Source: an uncultured Eubacteriales bacterium
GTDB lineage: Bacteria; Bacillota; Clostridia; Christensenellales; UBA1242
Direction: 5' to 3'
NCBI GenBank assembly: GCA_902496015.1
Contig: CABUZJ010000005.1
Coordinates: 1-64,000 of the forward strand
Length of the DNA: 64,000 nucleotides
Shown here: positions 54,282 through 62,349 of the stretch, piece by piece
How positions within the stretch are numbered: position 1 is the stretch's first letter
Layout of the letters: each line of letters starts with the position of its first letter
Program-made: the position numbers and the translations under genes
The notes under the pieces: model-generated
Told to the model about the DNA's origin: nothing
Database searches by the model: none
What the model saw: the letters and a program-made list of their open reading frames with translations, nothing else

Positions 54282-54320
54282 AAAAGGCATTAAATTAAAT
54301 AATTAATGCCTTTTATTTGT
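54282..54320 (+). terminator. Terminator after rpoC
   Basis: Perfect 12-bp stem AAAAGGCATTAA/TTAATGCCTTTT with a 9-nt loop, then ATTTGTAT. The U-run is short. Confidence 0.65.
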
Positions 54321-54339
54321 ATATTGAGGTAAATTTATT

Positions 54340-54657
54340 ATGGAAATAGAAAAAGTGAAAGTAGTTACTATTTGTGGTAGCATGAAATTTAAACAAAAAA
54401 TGAGAGAAGTTGCTTTTAATCTAGAAAAAGAAAATGGCTGGGCAGTTATTCAATGCGTTTATAATGATAATAATTTAATTTTAACAGATAACGAAATAAA
54501 TAAGCTGATTTTAGCGCATTATAAAAAAATATTAATTAGTGATGTAATTTTTGTTGTTAATGAGAACAATTATATTGGAGAACAAGTAAAAAAAGAAATT
54601 GAATTTGCAAAACAACATAATAAAGAAATTATGTATTTAACAGACTATAATTACTAA
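54340..54657 (+). CDS. Small nucleoside 2-deoxyribosyltransferase/SLOG-like protein
   Basis: A 105-residue Rossmann-like protein. The N-terminal VVTICGSMKFKQKM and the later SDVIFVVNENNYIGEQVKKEIEFA pattern resemble the nucleoside 2-deoxyribosyltransferase/SLOG superfamily, where the first loop binds a nucleotide and the late glutamate may be catalytic. No specific substrate can be claimed. TTGAGG lies before the ATG. It follows rpoC and could be reached by read-through; it converges on gltX. Confidence 0.6.
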   Translation: MEIEKVKVVTICGSMKFKQKMREVAFNLEKENGWAVIQCVYNDNNLILTDNEINKLILAHYKKILISDVIFVVNENNYIGEQVKKEIEFAKQHNKEIMYLTDYNY

Positions 54658-54673
54658 ATATTAATTAAGAAAT

Positions 54674-54704
54674 AAAAAATCGTGATAATCTATCACGATT
54701 TTTT
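54674..54704. terminator. Bidirectional terminator between the SLOG-like gene and gltX
   Basis: Perfect 14-bp stem AAAAAATCGTGATA/TATCACGATTTTTT with a 3-nt loop, giving a U-run on both strands. Confidence 0.9.
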
Positions 54705-54742
54705 GTTCTGCTTTAATTAATAATTATTTAAGTTAATAAAAA

Positions 54743-56395
54743 TTAACAAAATTGTTTAAGGCGAGCCTTAACTTCATTTTCACCTAAAATTTGCATAATT
54801 GTGTAAAGGTCGGGCGTTTGGTTTTTGCCTGTTAGTGCCACCCTTATAATTGCACAAGCATCACTAATATTGCCCACAAAAGCAGTTGGATTTTGTTTGT
54901 ATTCTTTATTGTCAGCAAAGCCAAAATTTTTTGCAATTTGTTTAATTTGTTCAAACCATTCTTCTTTTGAACAGTTATGGTTATATTTATTTAGATAGGC
55001 AAAAATTAATGATTTTATTGTTTTTTCATTAATTTTTGGGTCAAAATCACTTAATTTTGCACTTTTGTATGTTTCATTGAACATATAACCATATAGGCTT
55101 TTTATTTCACTAAACTTAGCAATGTCTTTTCTTGGTCGATCAGTACCCCTTTCAATAGAAAATAATTTTAGCGCTTTTTCTTTATTATTTATTAATACTT
55201 GTTGAAATTCTTGGTCGTTATCTTTTGCCCATTTTAAAGCATAGTTATAAACTTCATCTGCACTAAAATAGGCAATAACATTTTTTGAAATATTATCTAA
55301 TTTATCAATATCTAACATTGGGTTATTGCTACCGACTTTATCAAGTTTAAATTCAAAATCTTTATAACTTGCTTTTGGGTTTTTAGCACGCCATAATTCG
55401 TAATTGCTGTTTAAAAGATTTAATATGTAATCTATAAGGCTTTCTATTGGGTAACCACATTCTAAAAAATAACGAACATCTGCTTCAGGATCTTTACGCT
55501 TACTAAGTTTTCTTTTGTTTCCTTGTTCATCAATTTTACAAATTACAGGAGTATGAGCATATTTTGGTGGTTTAAAGCCAAAGGCCTTAAAAATTTCAAG
55601 GTGAGCAGATAAAGATGACCACCATTCTTCACCACGAACAATTAAAGTAGTTCCCATCAATGTGTCGTCTACCACATGGGCAAGGCTATAAGGAGGAATT
55701 CCATTAGACTTAACCAAAACTATATCTTTTGCATTTTCATGAAGAAGACGAGTGCCTTTTATTTCATCTTTAAATTCAAATTCATGATTTGGATTGCCCT
55801 GACTTTTAAGTCTTATTGCAAACTTTTCACCCCTTTTAATTTTTTCTTCAATTTGCTCGTAAGTTAAATTTCTGCAAATATCTTTCTCTTCAATAGTTTC
55901 AGTATTCTCTAATTGATTTTCTCTTCTTTCTAATATGTCATCTAAACTTTCATTTTCTCCACAAAAACAAGGAAAAGCCAATCCTTTTGCAACTAAATGT
56001 TTTGCAAAAGTATGGTAAATTTCTAATCTTTTAGATTGAACATAAGGGCCATAATCTCCAATCTCTAAAATGCTGTCGCCCCTATATCCTTCATCAGGAG
56101 CAACATTAAATTTACAAAGCATGTTGTAAGCAATATCACCCGCTCCTTTGATATATCTTTTGTTGTCTGTGTCTTCTAACCTTAAATAAAAAATTCCATC
56201 AGTTTGTTCTGCTATTCGTTTGCTGATTAATGCACTATAAAGATGTCCAATATGTAAATAACCCGTTGGGCTAGGGGCTAATCTTGTTACTTGTGCATTA
56301 TCTTTTAAATCTCTTTTTTTATAAAACTCTAAATAATAATCTATATCTTTATCTATGTTAGGATAAAGTAGATTTGCTAATTTTATATTATCCAT
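54743..56395 (-). CDS. gltX: Glutamyl-tRNA synthetase
   Basis: A 550-residue class I synthetase. The N-terminal LAPSPTGYLHIGHLYSA holds the HIGH motif, FYLRLEDTD the conserved acidic site, and KLSKRKDPEADV the KMSKS-type loop; an all-helical anticodon-binding region follows. It is about 60-70 residues longer than the Bacillus enzyme and belongs to the longer clostridial type. Whether it charges only tRNA-Glu or also tRNA-Gln cannot be told; no gatCAB or glnS is in the window. AGAAGGAAG precedes the ATG. Confidence 0.93.
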   Translation of the reverse strand: MDNIKLANLLYPNIDKDIDYYLEFYKKRDLKDNAQVTRLAPSPTGYLHIGHLYSALISKRIAEQTDGIFYLRLEDTDNKRYIKGAGDIAYNMLCKFNVAPDEGYRGDSILEIGDYGPYVQSKRLEIYHTFAKHLVAKGLAFPCFCGENESLDDILERRENQLENTETIEEKDICRNLTYEQIEEKIKRGEKFAIRLKSQGNPNHEFEFKDEIKGTRLLHENAKDIVLVKSNGIPPYSLAHVVDDTLMGTTLIVRGEEWWSSLSAHLEIFKAFGFKPPKYAHTPVICKIDEQGNKRKLSKRKDPEADVRYFLECGYPIESLIDYILNLLNSNYELWRAKNPKASYKDFEFKLDKVGSNNPMLDIDKLDNISKNVIAYFSADEVYNYALKWAKDNDQEFQQVLINNKEKALKLFSIERGTDRPRKDIAKFSEIKSLYGYMFNETYKSAKLSDFDPKINEKTIKSLIFAYLNKYNHNCSKEEWFEQIKQIAKNFGFADNKEYKQNPTAFVGNISDACAIIRVALTGKNQTPDLYTIMQILGENEVKARLKQFC

Positions 56396-56475
56396 AATCT
56401 TCCTTCTTGATTAAAAATTTTTAAATAAGCAAAATATTTCTTAAAACTGCCTAATATCATTATTTTTTGCCTGAA

Positions 56476-57066
56476 TTAATCTTGTTTTTCGTCTAAAAAT
56501 GTGGCTTGCATATCTGCAAGATGAGTGAGTAGAGCAAGAGGATATTTATTATATGCTTTATTATAGTCATAACTACCACCTTGAACACGCAAATCAAAAC
56601 CACCCATGTGCCAGTTTATTGCCATGGCTTCTTCACGATTTAATTTTAAAAAGCCAGAAAGCATATAAACACTTTTTTCGCCATGTCCGTATGGCAAGTT
56701 ATCGTCAACCGAATAGTAAGGCTTTTGAACCCACACCCCGTCTTCTTTCACATTTCGCATCTCTGTTTTATAAATGTTCGTTTTACAAAGATCATGAAAA
56801 AGTGCAACAATTGCTACGCTTTCTTTATTATAACCATCTTCACCATATTCGGCATCGCAAAGTCTTACTAAGCGTTCGTAAACATTTAAACTGTGTGCAC
56901 AAAGCCCGCCCGCTTCGCTTAAATGAAATTTAGAACTAGCAGGAGCAGTAAAAAAGTCAGTATTTTCTAGCCAAGCAAGCAATGAATCAATTCCTTCTCG
57001 TTTAATGTCGTCTTTTGCAAGCATAATAAAAGTATTTTTATTTTGTTCAATCAATTCTTGTTCCAT
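56476..57066 (-). CDS. HD-domain phosphohydrolase-like protein
   Basis: A 196-residue protein with an HD-type metal site: GGLCAHSLNVYERL supplies the first His, ALFHDLCK the HD pair, and HMGGFDLR plus LLTHLADMQAT the later His/Asp residues. Such proteins hydrolyse nucleotides or phosphate esters; similar stand-alone ones are found in Clostridia and phages with unknown substrate. I place the start at 57066 (MEQELIEQNK). No ribosome binding site exists; TATAAT ends 7 nt before this ATG. It lies downstream of cwlD on the same strand, behind its terminator. Confidence 0.8.
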   Translation of the reverse strand: MEQELIEQNKNTFIMLAKDDIKREGIDSLLAWLENTDFFTAPASSKFHLSEAGGLCAHSLNVYERLVRLCDAEYGEDGYNKESVAIVALFHDLCKTNIYKTEMRNVKEDGVWVQKPYYSVDDNLPYGHGEKSVYMLSGFLKLNREEAMAINWHMGGFDLRVQGGSYDYNKAYNKYPLALLTHLADMQATFLDEKQD

Positions 57067-57073
57067 AATTAAA

Positions 57074-57102
57074 ATTATAAAATAAAAAAGCCTTTTTTGC
57101 AA
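57074..57102 (-). promoter_or_regulatory. Sigma-A-like promoter of the HD gene, nested in the cwlD terminator
   Basis: On the minus strand TTGCAA (57102-57097), 17 bp, TATAAT (57079-57074), 7 nt to the ATG. The -35 hexamer lies in the loop and inner stem of the terminator at 57085-57110. Confidence 0.65.
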
Positions 57103-57110
57103 GGCTTTTT
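57085..57110 (-). terminator. Intrinsic terminator downstream of cwlD
   Basis: Stem AAAAAGCCTT/AAGGCTTTTT with a short loop. On the minus strand it is followed by TTTTTTATTTT. It lies about 225 bp past the cwlD stop, in a gap with no other feature. Confidence 0.75.
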
Positions 57111-57335
57111 AAAATGTAATAAAACATTTTACTTGTATTTCAATATATTAAATATAATATAAAGTGGAATGGTCATAAATACAGGAAATAAAATAAAATT
57201 AAATGCAAACAATTAAAATATATAATTTAACTAGAAATATGTTAATTAAAAAACCAATTTTATAACTTTAAGAACTAAGTAAAAATATCTATGTTTCTTT
57301 AATATATATTGCATTTTTAATTTTCAAAAATAACT

Positions 57336-58067
57336 TTAATCTAAATTTAAAAAATTCATAACACCTTTAAAAATGCAGTTGGCTACTTTATCTTGGTAAG
57401 TTTCATCTAAAAGTAATTTTTCATCTTCTGGATTAGATAAAAAACCACATTCGGCTATAACTGATGGTGCTTCGGTGCATTTAAGCATAAAGTAATCGCC
57501 AACGCTTACACCCTTATCGCTAGATGGGAGTTCGGTAGTAAAAAATTTTTGAATAGATAATGCAAGTTCTCGGCTTATTTCACTTGCTTTATCGTAGAAT
57601 ACTTGTGCACCACGAAGTTTATTGTTTGTAAAACTATTCATGTGAACTGAAATTACCATGTTGGGTTTTACTTGTTCAATTATTTCTTTCCTTTTTGCCA
57701 TATCTCGCTTTTTATAATTAGCACTGTAAAGTCCATATAGTCCGTTTTCATTAGTTCGAGTTAATACTACCGTTATTCCAATGCTTTTAAGATAATTAGC
57801 GAGCTTATTAGAAATGCTTAAATTAATTTCGGCTTCTTTTACTTTGCTAGTTCTGCCTATGCTTCCAGGATCTAGTCCACCATGACCAGGATCAATAACT
57901 ACTGTGTAGCCGATACTTGGTGCTTCTTCGCTTGTAGATGCGCTTGCACTAACAACATTAACTACTGCACTAGAAGAAATTAAAAGTGCAATGCAAAAGA
58001 ATATTGCTAAAAAGCCTTTTAATTTTTTTATTTTTGGTTTTTTGATTTTGTTTAGATGTTTTTTCAT
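57336..58067 (-). CDS. cwlD: Spore-cortex N-acetylmuramoyl-L-alanine amidase CwlD
   Basis: A 243-residue zinc amidase that strips peptide side chains so muramic delta-lactam can form in the spore cortex. A basic N-terminus and membrane helix (about 17-42) come first. The Amidase_3 domain has VVIDPGHGGLDPGS (first His), the Glu in KEAEINLSIS, SVHMNS (second His) and the late IAECGFLSN glutamate. There is no ribosome binding site before the ATG. Instead a sigma-E-like promoter ends 5 nt upstream, and cwlD is sigma-E controlled in Bacillus. The gene is divergent from mrnC. Confidence 0.92.
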   Translation of the reverse strand: MKKHLNKIKKPKIKKLKGFLAIFFCIALLISSSAVVNVVSASASTSEEAPSIGYTVVIDPGHGGLDPGSIGRTSKVKEAEINLSISNKLANYLKSIGITVVLTRTNENGLYGLYSANYKKRDMAKRKEIIEQVKPNMVISVHMNSFTNNKLRGAQVFYDKASEISRELALSIQKFFTTELPSSDKGVSVGDYFMLKCTEAPSVIAECGFLSNPEDEKLLLDETYQDKVANCIFKGVMNFLNLD

Positions 58068-58072
58068 AGTAA

Positions 58073-58101
58073 AGTTTATTTGGTATTTAAGTTAAATATT
58101 C
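58073..58101 (-). promoter_or_regulatory. Possible sigma-E promoter of cwlD
   Basis: On the minus strand GAATATT (58101-58095) matches the sigma-E -35 (KMATATT) fully. After 14 bp, AATAAACT (58080-58073) matches the -10 (CATACAHT) at six of eight positions. The ATG follows 5 nt later, so a leaderless transcript is implied. Confidence 0.5.
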
Positions 58102-58279
58102 AACTTTTTAAATTTATTAGTAAGAGTAAATTAAGTTAAGTAAATTGTAACGCAAAACTAAAAAATGTAAAATAAAACTTATAAATTAATAAACAAGCAT
58201 TGATGCAATAATAGAATAATTGGTATTTTACAATATTTATATTTTTATTTTAACATTAATTAATTTTATAATGGAATTC

Positions 58280-58308
58280 TTGATTAGAGGTTGATTTAGT
58301 GATATAAT
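58280..58308 (+). promoter_or_regulatory. Sigma-A-like promoter placing the mrnC ATG at +1
   Basis: TTGATT (58280-58285), 17 bp, TATAAT (58303-58308), 6 nt to the ATG at 58315. No Shine-Dalgarno is present. Confidence 0.7.
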
Positions 58309-58314
58309 AAATTT

Positions 58315-58752
58315 ATGAATTTAGATGATAAAAATATTAAACCTTTAGTTGGTGATAACCCAAAAAAAGAATTAAACATATTAAATGTTTCATCTTTAAA
58401 TATGGCGCTTGTTGGTGATGCAGTGGAAGCATTATATTTGCGAACATGGTTTGCAACAAATACCACTTTAAATGTTAATTCAGTAACAAAAAAAATTAAT
58501 AAAATTGTTAATGCAGGCGCACAAGCACAGTCTTTAAAATTAATTGAGCCATTTTTAATTGGCCAAGAGTTAGAAGTTTGTAGGCGTGCTAGAAATACTC
58601 ATACTAATTCAACTGCGAAAAATTATTCAGTAATAGAATATAGATATGCCACAGCTTTTGAAGCATTATTAGGTTATTTATATTTAACAAATAATATTGA
58701 AAGAATACAATTTATTATGAAAAAAGTGCTAAATATATTTAATTTAGAATAA
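58315..58752 (+). CDS. mrnC: Mini-ribonuclease III
   Basis: A 145-residue RNase III catalytic domain without the double-stranded RNA-binding domain, needed in Firmicutes for maturation of 23S rRNA ends. NMALVGDAVEALYLR holds the first catalytic Asp, RRARNTHT the basic patch, and YRYATAFEALLGYLYL the second acidic site. It lies just upstream of rlmB, the usual Firmicutes order. The start has no ribosome binding site and a promoter directly before it. Confidence 0.94.
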   Translation: MNLDDKNIKPLVGDNPKKELNILNVSSLNMALVGDAVEALYLRTWFATNTTLNVNSVTKKINKIVNAGAQAQSLKLIEPFLIGQELEVCRRARNTHTNSTAKNYSVIEYRYATAFEALLGYLYLTNNIERIQFIMKKVLNIFNLE

Positions 58753-58829
58753 AAAGTGCGTATTTTATTGATAAAAAAGAAAAAATAATTTGATAAGTTG
58801 TTAAAAATTGCAAAAATGGGAGAAAGTAA

Positions 58830-59555
58830 ATGAATTTTGAAGGCAAAAATGCGGTTTTTGAATTGCTAAATTCTTCTAAAACAATTGAAAAAATTATGAT
58901 AGAAGATAAGACAAACGATATAAAGTTAAGAGAAATTTTTAAACAAGCAAAAGAGAATGGAATAAAAGTAGAGTTTGTTATGAAAAAGGCATTAGATAAA
59001 ATTAGTGAAACAGGGAAACATCAAGGTGTTATTGCAATTGCAACTGATTTTGTTTATGCTGATTTAAGCGAAGTTTTAAAGAATAAAAAAGACAAACAAA
59101 TGCTATTTGTTTTGCTTGATGGTGTTTTAGATCCACATAATTTAGGAAGCGTAATAAGAGTTGCTGAATGTGTGGGTGCAACTGCAGTAATTATACCTAA
59201 AAATCGTTCTGTTGTCGTTAACGAAACGGTTATTAGGGTTAGTGCAGGTGCGTGTGCGCATATTCCTGTTTGTAAAGTTGGCAATTTGGTTAATACAATT
59301 AATTTGCTAAAAAAACAAAACATTTGGGTTTATGCTTGCGATATGGACGGACAAAATATTTATTCTACTAATTTTGATGGAAATGTTGCCTTGGTTATTG
59401 GCGGAGAAGGACAAGGCGTTTCTAATTTGGTTAGAAAAGAGTGTGACCAAATTATAAGTTTGCCGTTATATGGTAAAGTTAATTCTTTAAATGCTTCTGT
59501 TAGTGCAGGTATTGCTATGTATGAGGTAATTAGACAAAGAAATTTTAAAAACTAA
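58830..59555 (+). CDS. rlmB: 23S rRNA 2'-O-methyltransferase RlmB (SPOUT/TrmH family)
   Basis: A 241-residue SPOUT-class enzyme. An N-terminal substrate-binding domain (about 1-80) precedes the knotted domain with LDGVLDPHNLGSVIRVAE, the SAM-binding VIGGEGQGVSNLV, and the final LPLYGKVNSLNASVSAGIA. The substrate, G2251 of 23S rRNA, is inferred from the family. TGGGAGAAAG lies before the ATG. It is probably co-transcribed with mrnC. The yacP/rae1 gene that usually separates rlmB from sigH is absent. Confidence 0.9.
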   Translation: MNFEGKNAVFELLNSSKTIEKIMIEDKTNDIKLREIFKQAKENGIKVEFVMKKALDKISETGKHQGVIAIATDFVYADLSEVLKNKKDKQMLFVLLDGVLDPHNLGSVIRVAECVGATAVIIPKNRSVVVNETVIRVSAGACAHIPVCKVGNLVNTINLLKKQNIWVYACDMDGQNIYSTNFDGNVALVIGGEGQGVSNLVRKECDQIISLPLYGKVNSLNASVSAGIAMYEVIRQRNFKN

Positions 59556-59650
59556 ACCTTGTAAAAAGTGCAGATTAAATTTAAAAATGCTTAAAATTTA
59601 TTGAAAAATGGCAAAAAACATTGAATTTTATTAATTTATGGTGAAGTGTT

Positions 59651-60208
59651 ATGAAAGAAATTGACCTTGAAAATTTAATAGATGCTTATAGTGATACCAT
59701 TCGAGCAATTTGCAGAAGGTATTATTTAGTTGGTGGAAGCCAAGAAGACCTTTATCAAGAAGGAATGATTGGGTTTTTAGAGGCATGCAAAAATTTTGAC
59801 ACCACAAAGGGAGATTATCATAGTAAGGCTTTTAAGAAATTTGCGGTATTATGCATTAAGCGCCAAATATTAGACGCAATAAAACACGCTAACGCAAAGA
59901 AAAATCAGCCACTTAATAACTATATTTCATTTAATCAAAAAAATGATGAGAATCAAGAGTTTGAATTAGAATTTAATAGCTCTTTTATTAATTATCAAGA
60001 TTTTGATCCTGAAACTATAATAATGAATCAAGAAACAACAGATGAACAATTAAAAATTTTAGCAGAGAATTTAAGCGAGAGCGAAAAACAAGTTTTAAAA
60101 CTTTATTTAGCAGGATTACCACAATCAAAAATTGCTGTAAAATTAAATAAAAGTGTGAAGCAAATTGATAATGCTATTCAGCGCATAAAAAAGAAAGCTA
60201 AATTTTAA
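59651..60208 (+). CDS. sigH: RNA polymerase sigma factor SigH (sigma-70 family)
   Basis: A 185-residue sigma factor. Region 2 is seen in YYLVGGSQEDLYQEGMIGFL and FAVLCIKRQILDAIKHANA, and region 4 in SESEKQVLKLYLAGLPQSKIAVKLNKS. The position after mrnC-rlmB identifies it as SigH, the early-sporulation and competence sigma factor, although it is about 30 residues shorter than the Bacillus protein, with a short linker. A GGTGA 6 nt before the ATG is the probable ribosome binding site. Confidence 0.9.
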   Translation: MKEIDLENLIDAYSDTIRAICRRYYLVGGSQEDLYQEGMIGFLEACKNFDTTKGDYHSKAFKKFAVLCIKRQILDAIKHANAKKNQPLNNYISFNQKNDENQEFELEFNSSFINYQDFDPETIIMNQETTDEQLKILAENLSESEKQVLKLYLAGLPQSKIAVKLNKSVKQIDNAIQRIKKKAKF

Positions 60209-60338
60209 TTAAAAATTTATACCTTGTTTAAATTTGCAAAAAACAACTTAGAGTTTAGTAAAAATGGCTAAAATATTGTGTTTTTTAATATTTTTATTTA
60301 TAAAATCTATACTTGTAATTAATTAAAGGAGAAATAAT

Positions 60339-61946
60339 ATGTATTTAGCGTTATATAGAAAATATCGTCCTCAAACATTTGATGAAGTGATTGGGCAGGA
60401 CCATATTATTAAAACATTGCAAAATCAAATTAAAACAGACCAAATTGGTCATGCGTATTTATTTTGTGGCAGTAGGGGGACAGGGAAAACAAGCACTGCT
60501 AAAATATTTGCACGCGCTATTAATTGTAAAAACCCTAAAAATGGTTCTCCTTGTGGTGAATGTGAATGTTGTAAACTTAATGCAAACAATATAGATATTT
60601 TAGAAATTGATGCGGCTAGCAATAATGGGGTTGATGAAATTAGAGATTTAAGAGAAAAAGTTAAATACCCGCCTGTTAATGGTAAATATAAAGTTTATAT
60701 TATTGATGAAGTTCACATGTTAAGTGTAAATGCTTTTAACGCTTTGTTAAAAACATTGGAAGAACCACCAAGTTCTGTTGTTTTTATTTTAGCAACTACC
60801 GAAGTGCATAAATTGCCTGCAACGATACTTTCTAGATGCATGAGATTCGATTTTAGGCTTGTTGCACTTGACAAACTAATTACTCATTTAGAAAAAATTT
60901 GCAAAGAAAATAATATTAAATATGAAATTTCAGCATTAAACTTAATAGCGCGTGCAGGAGAAGGAAGTGTGCGTGATACTTTGTCTGTTGCTGATAGATG
61001 TATTTCATTTTGTGGTAACAATTTGACACTGTCAGGTGTTAGTGAAGTTTTAGGTGTGGCTAGCAAGGAAAGCTTGAGTGAGGTTTGCACTAATCTTTTA
61101 TCGGGAGACATTGCTAAAACTTTAATTTCAACTGACGCAATTTTAAGCCAAGGTAAAAGTCCATTGGTTTTATCACGAGATTTAATTTCTTATTTTATTG
61201 ATTTGCTTTATGTTGAAACTTTAAAAGACGAAGCGAGAAAGTACATTGTAATAAGTGATGAGCTATTTGTAAAAATGAAAAGCCAAGCGACCCAAGAAAA
61301 TTATGAAAAAATAATTTCTGCAATAGAGTTGTTAAGTGGGGTTGAGAGTGAATTAAGGTATAGCGTTCAACCAAGGGTGGTTTTAGAGTGTGCGTTGCTT
61401 AAAGTTATTAGTAATCAAACTGTGGAATTAAGGCTTAAAGCAGTTGAACAAAATTGGCAAAATATCATAAAAAATTATGAAAATATGCAGAAAAACACGC
61501 AATTTTTGCCAAATTACAGTAAACAAGAAGATCAAAACAGTCAATCTTTAAATAATGAAAAAGCAATAAATTATTCAACAGTTAATAATTTTGAAAATAT
61601 TGATGAACCGACCAACAAATCTACTATTCAGCATAATTTGGCAGAAGGACAAATTTTAGGAGACCTTCTGCAAGAACTAAGAAAAGAAAAAGCACTTAGT
61701 TTGGTCGCTGCAATTGGTCAAGTTAAAAGTGTGACTGTTTTGGGTTCAGTGGTTGAACTTGTGTTTGAAGATGAAATAACGGTAGACATGATTTCTGCTA
61801 GCAAAAATAAGAGGCTAATAGATAAGTTTTTTGAAGAACGAGGGCTTACTTTTAAATTTGTGCCTATGGAAAAAGCCACTGTTAAGGGGAAAGATATTGC
61901 GGATTTAAGTAAGTTATTAGGTGGAAAACTTAAAATAGATAAGTAA
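60339..61946 (+). CDS. dnaX: DNA polymerase III subunit gamma/tau
   Basis: A 535-residue clamp-loader ATPase. Walker A GSRGTGKT is at 44-51, zinc ligands C63, C72, C75 and C78 follow, then IIDEVHMLS (Walker B) and LSRCMRFDF (sensor region). Domain III and a low-complexity Asn/Gln-rich linker (about 380-430) precede a tau-type C-terminal domain. AAAGGAG precedes the ATG. ybaB and recR follow, the conserved order. The SRP RNA found next to dnaX in Bacillus is not present in the 130-bp gap upstream. Confidence 0.96.
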   Translation: MYLALYRKYRPQTFDEVIGQDHIIKTLQNQIKTDQIGHAYLFCGSRGTGKTSTAKIFARAINCKNPKNGSPCGECECCKLNANNIDILEIDAASNNGVDEIRDLREKVKYPPVNGKYKVYIIDEVHMLSVNAFNALLKTLEEPPSSVVFILATTEVHKLPATILSRCMRFDFRLVALDKLITHLEKICKENNIKYEISALNLIARAGEGSVRDTLSVADRCISFCGNNLTLSGVSEVLGVASKESLSEVCTNLLSGDIAKTLISTDAILSQGKSPLVLSRDLISYFIDLLYVETLKDEARKYIVISDELFVKMKSQATQENYEKIISAIELLSGVESELRYSVQPRVVLECALLKVISNQTVELRLKAVEQNWQNIIKNYENMQKNTQFLPNYSKQEDQNSQSLNNEKAINYSTVNNFENIDEPTNKSTIQHNLAEGQILGDLLQELRKEKALSLVAAIGQVKSVTVLGSVVELVFEDEITVDMISASKNKRLIDKFFEERGLTFKFVPMEKATVKGKDIADLSKLLGGKLKIDK

Positions 61947-62012
61947 TAGTTAGAATTACTAGACAAAAAGCTTAAAATATTATATTATTAACCATAAAAG
62001 GAGAAGATTAAA

Positions 62013-62348
62013 ATGGCTAAATTTGGTGGATTTGGGGGCGGGAACCCAATGCAAATGCAAAACTTAATGAAACAAGCACAAAAAATGCAACAAGAAGCAA
62101 TTGAAGCACAACAACAAATAGATGAGGCAATTCTTGAAGGAACGGCAGGCGGTGGAATGGTTAAGGTGCAAATCTATGGTACAAAAAAGCCAATTTCTGT
62201 GAAAATTGAACCCAGTGTAGTTGACCCAGAAGATGTGGAAATGCTTGAAGATTTAATTGTTGCTGCATTAAATGATGCCTGTGAAAAGGCAGATAAATTA
62301 AAACAAGATAAATTAGGGAAGTTTGGAAGCCTTGGGGGGTTAATGTAA
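62013..62348 (+). CDS. ybaB: YbaB/EbfC nucleoid-associated protein
   Basis: A 111-residue DNA-binding protein forming tweezer-like dimers. It has a Gly/Met/Gln-rich start (MAKFGGFGGGNPMQMQ), a long first helix, and the conserved EGTAGGGMVKVQIYG and EMLEDLIVAALNDA segments. AAAAGGAG precedes the ATG. It sits between dnaX and recR as in most bacteria. Confidence 0.95.
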   Translation: MAKFGGFGGGNPMQMQNLMKQAQKMQQEAIEAQQQIDEAILEGTAGGGMVKVQIYGTKKPISVKIEPSVVDPEDVEMLEDLIVAALNDACEKADKLKQDKLGKFGSLGGLM

Positions 62349-62349
62349 A

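Noticed and set aside
54743..56395. Glutaminyl-tRNA synthetase instead of GltX
   Set aside because: The overall layout and the KLSKRKDPEA loop fit the long clostridial GltX type better than GlnS.
60209..60338. SRP RNA (scr) or tRNA upstream of dnaX
   Set aside because: The gap is AT-rich with no SRP Alu or GNAR motif, and no tRNA T-loop sequence was found here or elsewhere in the window.
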